A DNA stretch of 64,000 nucleotides from Copromyces sp. CBS 386.78 (Eukaryota > Ascomycota > Sordariomycetes > Sordariales > Sordariaceae), in contig MU839242.1 in the NCBI GenBank assembly GCA_030685235.1, positions 26,035 through 90,034 of the forward strand, written 5' to 3'. The position numbers and the translations under genes are program-made. The notes under the pieces are model-generated. The model had not been told where the DNA came from. It did not search any database and saw nothing but the letters and a program-made list of their open reading frames with translations. Shown here in pieces: positions 58,215 through 64,000 of the stretch; position 1 is the first letter of the stretch, and each line of letters begins with the position of its first letter.

Positions 58215-61200
58215 CTAGCCGGGTTATATCTAAAAAACGAATTTCAAATTCTATAGAATTAGAGGGTTTAGAAAAAATTAAAATTCAATTATTAAATAGT
58301 TCTACTTCCCTAAATTTAATACTTTTATCTTCTTATATTATAATCCATTTGCGTAAAAACTATTATATTACCCTTATTAATAGCGGTTACTCTACTTTCG
58401 CGTTTATTAATCGCTCTTTTATCGTTAAAAATAACCTTCCCCGTTTCTAATTATTAAAAGCGAAGAAATTCGTTCTTACTAATAGAATAATTAAAGGTAT
58501 TATTTGTAAAGGAGTAATATCTAAATTCTAAATCGGCTATTACGAAGAGACTATTACCTTCTTAGTTTATAATATTTCTAAGAAGTACCTAATTATTTTA
58601 GGCTTCCTATAAATATAATACTATCGGCTAAAAATCGACTACGAATAATATAATATATATTTTAACTATACTGCTTATTAAAGCCGCTACTTACTAGCGG
58701 ATTTCCCTAAATACTAGATAGTAATACCTAAAGCCCTTACTAATTAGGTCTCGGTAGCCTCCGTCCGCCAAACACCCATCCCACCAATTAAGAAGGGAGA
58801 GACCGAATTTTCCTTTCTAGCTATTAAAAAGAAAGAAACCGAATCTCCTTCTCTAACTATTAAGAAAGAAGAAACCGAATCTCGCCCTCCAACTATTAAG
58901 AAAAAAAAGATTAAAAAGATCGCGGCGGAACCCGCTCCAAAACCCTCGTCCGCTCCCGAACTCCCTCCTACCGCTACTAAACCCAAAATCGATCCTAAAA
59001 CCGGCTACCGTATAATCCCCGCTCCTATCCAAGTACTAATAATTTAGAAGGCTAAATCTAAAATCGCTATCACCGGCACCGCCGCTCTCCTTATTAAAAT
59101 TAAAAGCCCCGTACTTTATAAACTTTATATACGTATAAATAACCGCTATATTTTAATTAATGTAAATTATCCCTAGTACTACTACTTTCGTAAACTTAAT
59201 TATAAATTTAACCCTAATAATATTAAAATATTTAATGCAACCGTATTTAACTTTATTTGCGAGAAGGAGTAGCTATAGCCGTACGTTATAAACTACGCCG
59301 AAATTAAAAAGCTAGTAGCTATAACGGATCTTTAAAATCTAAATTTAACCAAGGAAATAATTAATAGTATTATAGAGGGCGATAGAAGGAAGTATAAGGA
59401 AAGTTTACCTCCCGCGCTCTATAATTTTATTAACGAAATAACTAGTATTTATACTTCAAAAAATACTTGCAAGGCTGCAATTCTAGTTAAAGCAGTTAAC
59501 TTTATTGGGAACCTCGAGACTAATGTACCCGTATATAAAGAAATTATCTAATAAATATATTTAATTAAAATTAACGAAAAGGATATAAAGAAATTTCTTA
59601 ATAAAATAAATTGGCCGCTAAAAATTAAAAAGGAGATTATTAAAATTTTAAACCGTTCTAAAGAACGGAAGTATATTAGCGAGATCGCCGCTTTCTTACC
59701 CTTACTAGCGGAAGAGATCCCTCTTTATCGTTCGTACGATTATAAAATCGAATTATAGCCGGGAGAGTAACCTCCTAATATATAGCTTCGACGTATATTA
59801 TTTATAGAAATAATTATTATTAAAAAATAAATTAATAATAATTTAAAGAAGAAATTTATCCGGCCGTTATAACTTATAGCCGCTTCCCCCCTCTTACTAA
59901 TTAAGAAACCTAAAAGCAGAATCCGCATTTATATAAACTATTGTAATATTAATAATATTACGTTAAAAATACGTTACCCGCTACCGCTAATTAAAAAGAC
60001 CCTTAATATAATTTATAAAGTAAAAATCTTTACAAAATTCGATATTATCGCTATATTTAATAGGATCCGTATCAAAGAGGGGTATAAATAATTTACCGCC
60101 TTTATTACCCGCTTTAGCCTCTACGAATTTATTATATATCCTTTTAATTTATAAAGCGCGCTAGGAACTTTTTTAAATTATATTAATAATGTTTTATATA
60201 ATATTTTCGATATTTACGCTACTGTTTATTTCGACGATATTTTAATTTATTCTAATAACGAAGAGGAATATAAAGAATACGTTAAAGAAGTTTTATAAAA
60301 GATAATTAAAATAAAGCTCTAAATCGATATTAATAAATACGAATTCTATATGTAGCGAATTAAATATTTAAATCTTATTATTACCCTAAGAGGTTTCGAA
60401 ATAGATTTAAAAAAAGGTCTTTATAATTATAATATAGGAAATTCTAAATTTTAAGAGGTCGCTTTAACGCTTCTTAGGATTCGCTAATTTCTACCGTCGT
60501 TTTATTAAGTATTTTTCTATTATCGCCGGCCCGTTATACGAATTAAGAAAATAGCGGAATAAGAATAGGAGGAATAGTATTAAAGATCCTTCAAAGTATT
60601 AAAAAAGGTTTTTATAAGCGGACCTATACTTCGGATTTACGATTAATTAAAATAGACCATTATAGAAATAAATATTTCTAATTAAATATATAGAAGTATA
60701 TTATTATAATATAATAATAATAGTATCCTTCGCCCTATCGCTTATTTTAATTAGCGGGATTTTTTAACCGAATATAATTATAATATTTATAATAAGGAAT
60801 TATTCGCTATTATTAAAGTTTTAAAGGAATAGCGTTCCGAATTCGAAAGGGTATAATAATTATTCGAAGTCCTTACGGACTATAAAACTTTAAAGATTTT
60901 TACGACTAATAAATAATTAATTCCTTACTATATATAATAGTCTTATTTCCTTTCCTAGTTTAATTTTATAATTAAATACTAATTAGGCTCGTTATAAATA
61001 CGCTTTAACGCTTTGAGTAGGAAATTAGAAGACTTACCTAAGGACGAAGTTAACGAACGGCTATTAGTTAAAAATAAGGTTTTATTCGATTATAATATTT
61101 TTATAAATAGAATTTTCGTTCTAGAAAATAGAGAAAAGGTTATTAACGTCGGAACCGAATATATTTACAATTTAAAAGTAATAAATAATAAATTTACTAA

Positions 61201-62880
61201 CGACTTAATTATAGAAAGTTATAAGAAGTCGGTATTTTTATAAGATTTATTCGCTTACTTATTGGACTCCGGTCGCCGCGTATAATTTAAGGAGGTAAAA
61301 AATTAATTAAAAAAATATCCTTTACTAAATGTAGGGTAATATAAGGATGGGCTTACTTTCGAAGCGCTATTATCGTCGACCCTAACGATACCGAATTTCA
61401 ATTCTAGCTCTTCTACTATATATACGATTTACCGTTAGTTAGTTATCTAAGTCGTAAAAAAATCTATTCGTTACTCTCTTAATCGTTCTTCTAGTTAGGG
61501 ATATCTAATATTATTAGGGCTTATTGTAAGGCCTACTTACTATATATTAAATTTAAATTATTATAATATTCTCCGTACAATTTTTTAAAGCCGTTAGCAG
61601 TACCTTTCGTACTATAGAAGGATATTTCTATAGATTATATTACCCCTTTAATTCCCTACGTACGCCGGGGTTAAGAATTTAAATATATAACCGTCGTTAT
61701 TAATCGTTTAACGAAAATACAATATTTTATTCCTATTATCGGCCTTACGGCCGAAGAATTAGCGGATTGGTTTATTAAGAGAATCTATAGTATTTATAGC
61801 CTCCCGGACTCTATTATATTAGACCGAAGCTCCTAATTTATTTCGCAACTTTAGAGAGCTCTACCCTCCCGTTTAGAAATAATTTTTAAACCCTCCTCTA
61901 CGTTCTATTTAGCTATTAACAGTTAAATGGAGCGTATTAATATAGAAATAGAAAAATACTTTTATTTCTATATTAATTAAGTATAAAATAATTAAATAAA
62001 TTAATTACTAATTGCGGAATTCGTTAATAATAATTTAATATTAAAAATAACGGGAATATTCCTTTTTTTAACTAATTACAGTTTCTACCCCCGTATAAGC
62101 GTTGAATTAGCGAAATTATATCCGCCAAATTTATTAGTTCAATAGTAAATAGAGTATTTTAAAGCTAATGAGATCGCTAATTGTTTTAAGAGAATATTAG
62201 AATACGTTACGGATTAAATAAAATAAATTTAATAACAGTACGAAATTAACGCTAATATTCGAAGGACGGATACCCCGAAGTATAAAACGGGAAATAAGGT
62301 CCTATTCAATATAAAAAACTTCGATACCGGCCGACCGTACGTAAAATTTACCCCCCTTTATAAAAGCCCGTTCGAAATTATTAAAGTAAATAGCTATAGG
62401 GTTATATTTAAATTGCTGGTTAATATAAAATATAACCCTACCTTTTACGTTAATAAAATTAAATTATAAATTAAAATAGGTATTCCGGGATAATTAGAGG
62501 TATAAAGGAACGTTCGTATAAATTAAAGTTGTAATATAAAGAGGATTAATAACGAAGAGGATTCGGTAGAATAGGATTTTATTAAAATTAATAGTTATTG
62601 TAAAGCGGCTAATAATCGTTAGGAATATTTCGTCGTTTAGGTACTACTTTATTAACCTTTATAGTAGCCGCGTACTAATGTAGTTATATCCCCTAATATA
62701 ATATAATAGTTTTACGAAGTATATCCGGAGGTTTTAATACCCCTAAATTAGTTAGCGGAGGAGCGGAAGCGAAAGAGGACGCTAAAGGAGGAGGAGCCGG
62801 TTATAGAAGTGGAGGCTCCGTTAGCGAAGTATAAAGGGAGGAGGAAGTCGTTACGATTAGCGGCTATAGAAGTTTTTCAT
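58215..62880 (+). pseudogene. Gypsy-B pol remnant (PR-RT-RH-IN-chromodomain-like)
   Basis: Continuation of the gag frame. Protease: INSG at 58376-58387 (active-site DSG with Asp changed to Asn). A spacer carries three or four repeats of IKKGETE/KKETESP type (58780-58920). The RT has TKFDIIAIFNRIRIKEGYKQ and an intact YFDDILIYS (60227-60253). RNase H starts with FLGFANFYRRFIKYF (about 60480). Integrase shows SIDYITPLIPYVRRG (about 61625) and LDRSSQFIS (about 61820), then MERINIEIEKY as the likely DDE glutamate region. The C-terminal part has GNKVLFNIKN and YKSPFEIIKVN (62290-62390) and a basic tail with RRKSLRLAA (62840). Stops are frequent. Confidence 0.85.
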
Positions 62881-62962
62881 AGTTAGATTAAATATTTAAT
62901 AAGGTTATCTATTATTTTATATAACTTTAGTTAATTATATAACTTCTTTTAAGTAGGGGTAA

Positions 62963-63197
62963 TATTATAGGGTTAGCCTATATTGTATATACTAGTAATA
63001 GTAGTTCTCTGAGACTACTATTACCATTTCGGTTGATTGGCTGCGGCCTCCCGCCATGGACCTACTAGGGGTTTATGGCTCGAGTCCCATAAAAGCCCAT
63101 CTCCCGAGTGCACCTTTGTATTTCTCTTCCTTTCCTCTCCTCGTGCAATTACGCATATCTACATTTACACTCAACCTCTCGCCCTCTACCCGTGATA
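62963..63197 (+). repeat. Gypsy-B 3' LTR
   Basis: 235 bp partner of 45074-45308, less mutated in its second half (63050-63197 retains CATGG, GAGTGCACC). No matching flank duplication. Confidence 0.9.
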
Positions 63198-63499
63198 AGG
63201 CTCGACCAACTATAATAATCCTATATTTAAATAGGGGGGGCTATCTTCTACCTACGAGATTAGTCCGGATCGGCTACTATTCTTAAAAATCAGTAATTCT
63301 ATAAACACAACCTTCGACCCTCTAAACCGCTCTTCGACTCTTTAGACCTACCTTTATAATTAAAAATATCGTCTTCTAGGGAGCCAGGAAGAATCTACTA
63401 AAGCACAACTATTATAAGTCTAGAACTAGATACTATAATAAATAATAAGGTTTTCACAATCTACTACTTAGCAACGGGTATATAAGGATACTTTTATAA

Positions 63500-63620
63500 T
63501 TGTACAACGGTTTCTAACATCTACAACGGTAGTGCAACGGTAAAAAAAAATTATAACCGTACTACAACCGTTGCAATATCTACAACCGTACTACAACGGT
63601 TGCAATATCTACAACTATAG
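63500..63620. repeat. Cluster of CAACGGT / ACCGTTG motifs
   Basis: CAACGG at about 63505, 63523 and 63535, palindromic CAACCGTTG at 63566 and CAACGGTTG at 63594, with CTACAAC(C/G)GTTGCAATATC repeated twice. Resembles the AACCGT/AACGGT motifs near ends of el3-el5. Confidence 0.7.
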
Positions 63621-63755
63621 GATTTTTACATACATAACGTAATTGGACCCACCTTCCTCGAAAAATTTTTAAAATCCTTCCTTCCTACCTTCCTCTTTTA
63701 ATATCGAACTTCCCCTTTATAGGGAAGCGAAAACGACTATGTTTTTTTCTATTAA

Positions 63756-63770
63756 TAACCCTAACCCTAA
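63756..63770. repeat. Telomere-like TAACCCTAACCCTAA
   Basis: Two and a half CCCTAA units, the common fungal telomere hexamer. Too short to call a telomere; interstitial. Confidence 0.6.
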
Positions 63771-63867
63771 ATATTAAAAGCGTATTAAAATGAGCGCCAT
63801 TTCTTGGCGGTTGTTTTGCATCCGGCTAGAGGTCCGTGCGCCCTCTATATAACGAGATATCTTAGTT

Positions 63868-64000
63868 TAAAAAAAATAAAAATAAAAATAAAAATAAAAA
63901 TAAAAATAAAAAATAAAAATAAAAATAAAAATAAAAATAAAAATAAAAATAAAAATAAAAATAAAAATAAAAATAAAAATAAAAATAAAAATAAAAATAA
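63868..64000. repeat. (AAAAAT)n tract
   Basis: Hexamer AAAAAT/AAAATA repeated to the window end with one short register slip near 63910. Confidence 0.95.

Larger units (their letters stand above)
45074..63197 (+). mobile_element. Gypsy-B: Ty3/Gypsy LTR retrotransposon split by el5
   Basis: Two 235-bp LTRs (45074-45308 and 62963-63197) enclose gag (left of el5) and pol (right of el5) on the plus strand. Without el5 the element is about 7.14 kb. LTR ends fit TGTCAC...GTGACA after mutation (TATCAC/TATTAT starts, GTAATA/GTGATA ends). Flanking 5-mers AAAAT and AGGCT do not match, so no target duplication is confirmed. RIP-mutated throughout, in contrast to the inserted el5. Confidence 0.9.
63198..63867. 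other. Right-hand flank of Gypsy-B
   Basis: Mixed sequence, no gene recognised. A weak protein-like plus frame (63300-63440, FDPLNRSSTL... LLGSQEEST) may be an element remnant. 63480-63620 carries AACGGT-type repeats, 63756-63770 a telomere-like stretch, and 63770-63860 is nearly unmutated. Confidence 0.35.

Noticed and set aside
61013..61243. Separate small gene MSRKLEDLPKDEV
   Set aside because: It is the RNase H-integrase part of Gypsy-B pol between two RIP-type stops.
63056..63286. Open frame MDLLGVYGSS
   Set aside because: Lies within the Gypsy-B 3' LTR and its flank; no matching frame in the 5' LTR.

Overview
The window looks like a repeat-filled, AT-rich compartment of a filamentous ascomycete (Pezizomycotina) genome that has repeat-induced point mutation (RIP). 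Over long stretches CpA and TpG are nearly absent and TpA is abundant, while CpG survives. Reading frames become continuous when in-frame TAA/TAG are read as former CAA/CAG (Gln). Introns are short and fungal (GTAAGT, CTAAC, YAG). I found no convincing host gene, tRNA or rRNA; almost everything is transposon. Dinucleotide statements are by eye.

The main content is an apparently uncharacterised multi-gene DNA transposon family, seen as six copies (el1-el6). The best copy, el5 (47230-58214, about 11.0 kb), carries a four-exon minus-strand gene A/B (48248-52897; large transposase-like protein, tentatively Tnp2/CACTA-like, with an extra C-terminal domain). A divergent gene C (53837-57333) encodes an 1143-residue, Q/H/G-rich, RGG-containing, prion-like protein with a conserved core of about 280 residues. 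The ends are short inverted tips CTTAGC...GCTAAG next to TATATAG-type sequence. Gene C exists here in three subfamilies: C1 (el4, el5), C2 (el1, el2) and C3 (el3). All share the core, the low-complexity regions and a C-terminal signature (IPRR.R ... GI.SL.L).

Layout: 1-1030 unknown decayed coding sequence; 1030-7397 el1, reversed (C N-terminus on minus, A/B on plus); 7930-8170 unmutated GC-rich tandem array; about 8580-14130 el2 (gene C2); 14131-28422 el3 (gene C3), split by a complete Ty3/Gypsy element (Gypsy-A, 15211-24954, minus, 289-bp LTRs, target duplication CCCCT); 28423-32005 el4 (deleted, RIP-mutated relative of el5); 32006-about 32955 el6 (fragment of A/B); about 32956-36200 Gypsy-C (minus, no LTR seen); about 36200-39800 Ty1/Copia (plus, 5' truncated); 40300-41950 unknown plus-strand coding remnant; about 42000-44800 non-LTR (LINE) element, minus; 45074-63197 Gypsy-B (plus, 235-bp LTRs), whose gag-pol frame is split by el5; 63198-64000 short repeats, two telomere-like hexamers and an (AAAAAT)n tract.

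In el2, el3 and el4 the right-hand terminus (...GCTAAG) abuts the interior of the next copy in the same orientation, making a head-to-tail chain of left-truncated copies. Both Gypsy-A and el5 can be excised on paper so that the interrupted frame is exactly restored, which gives a relative order of insertions. el5 is mostly unmutated although its host Gypsy-B is heavily mutated, so el5 is probably the youngest insertion; the middle of its transposase gene is nonetheless riddled with stops.
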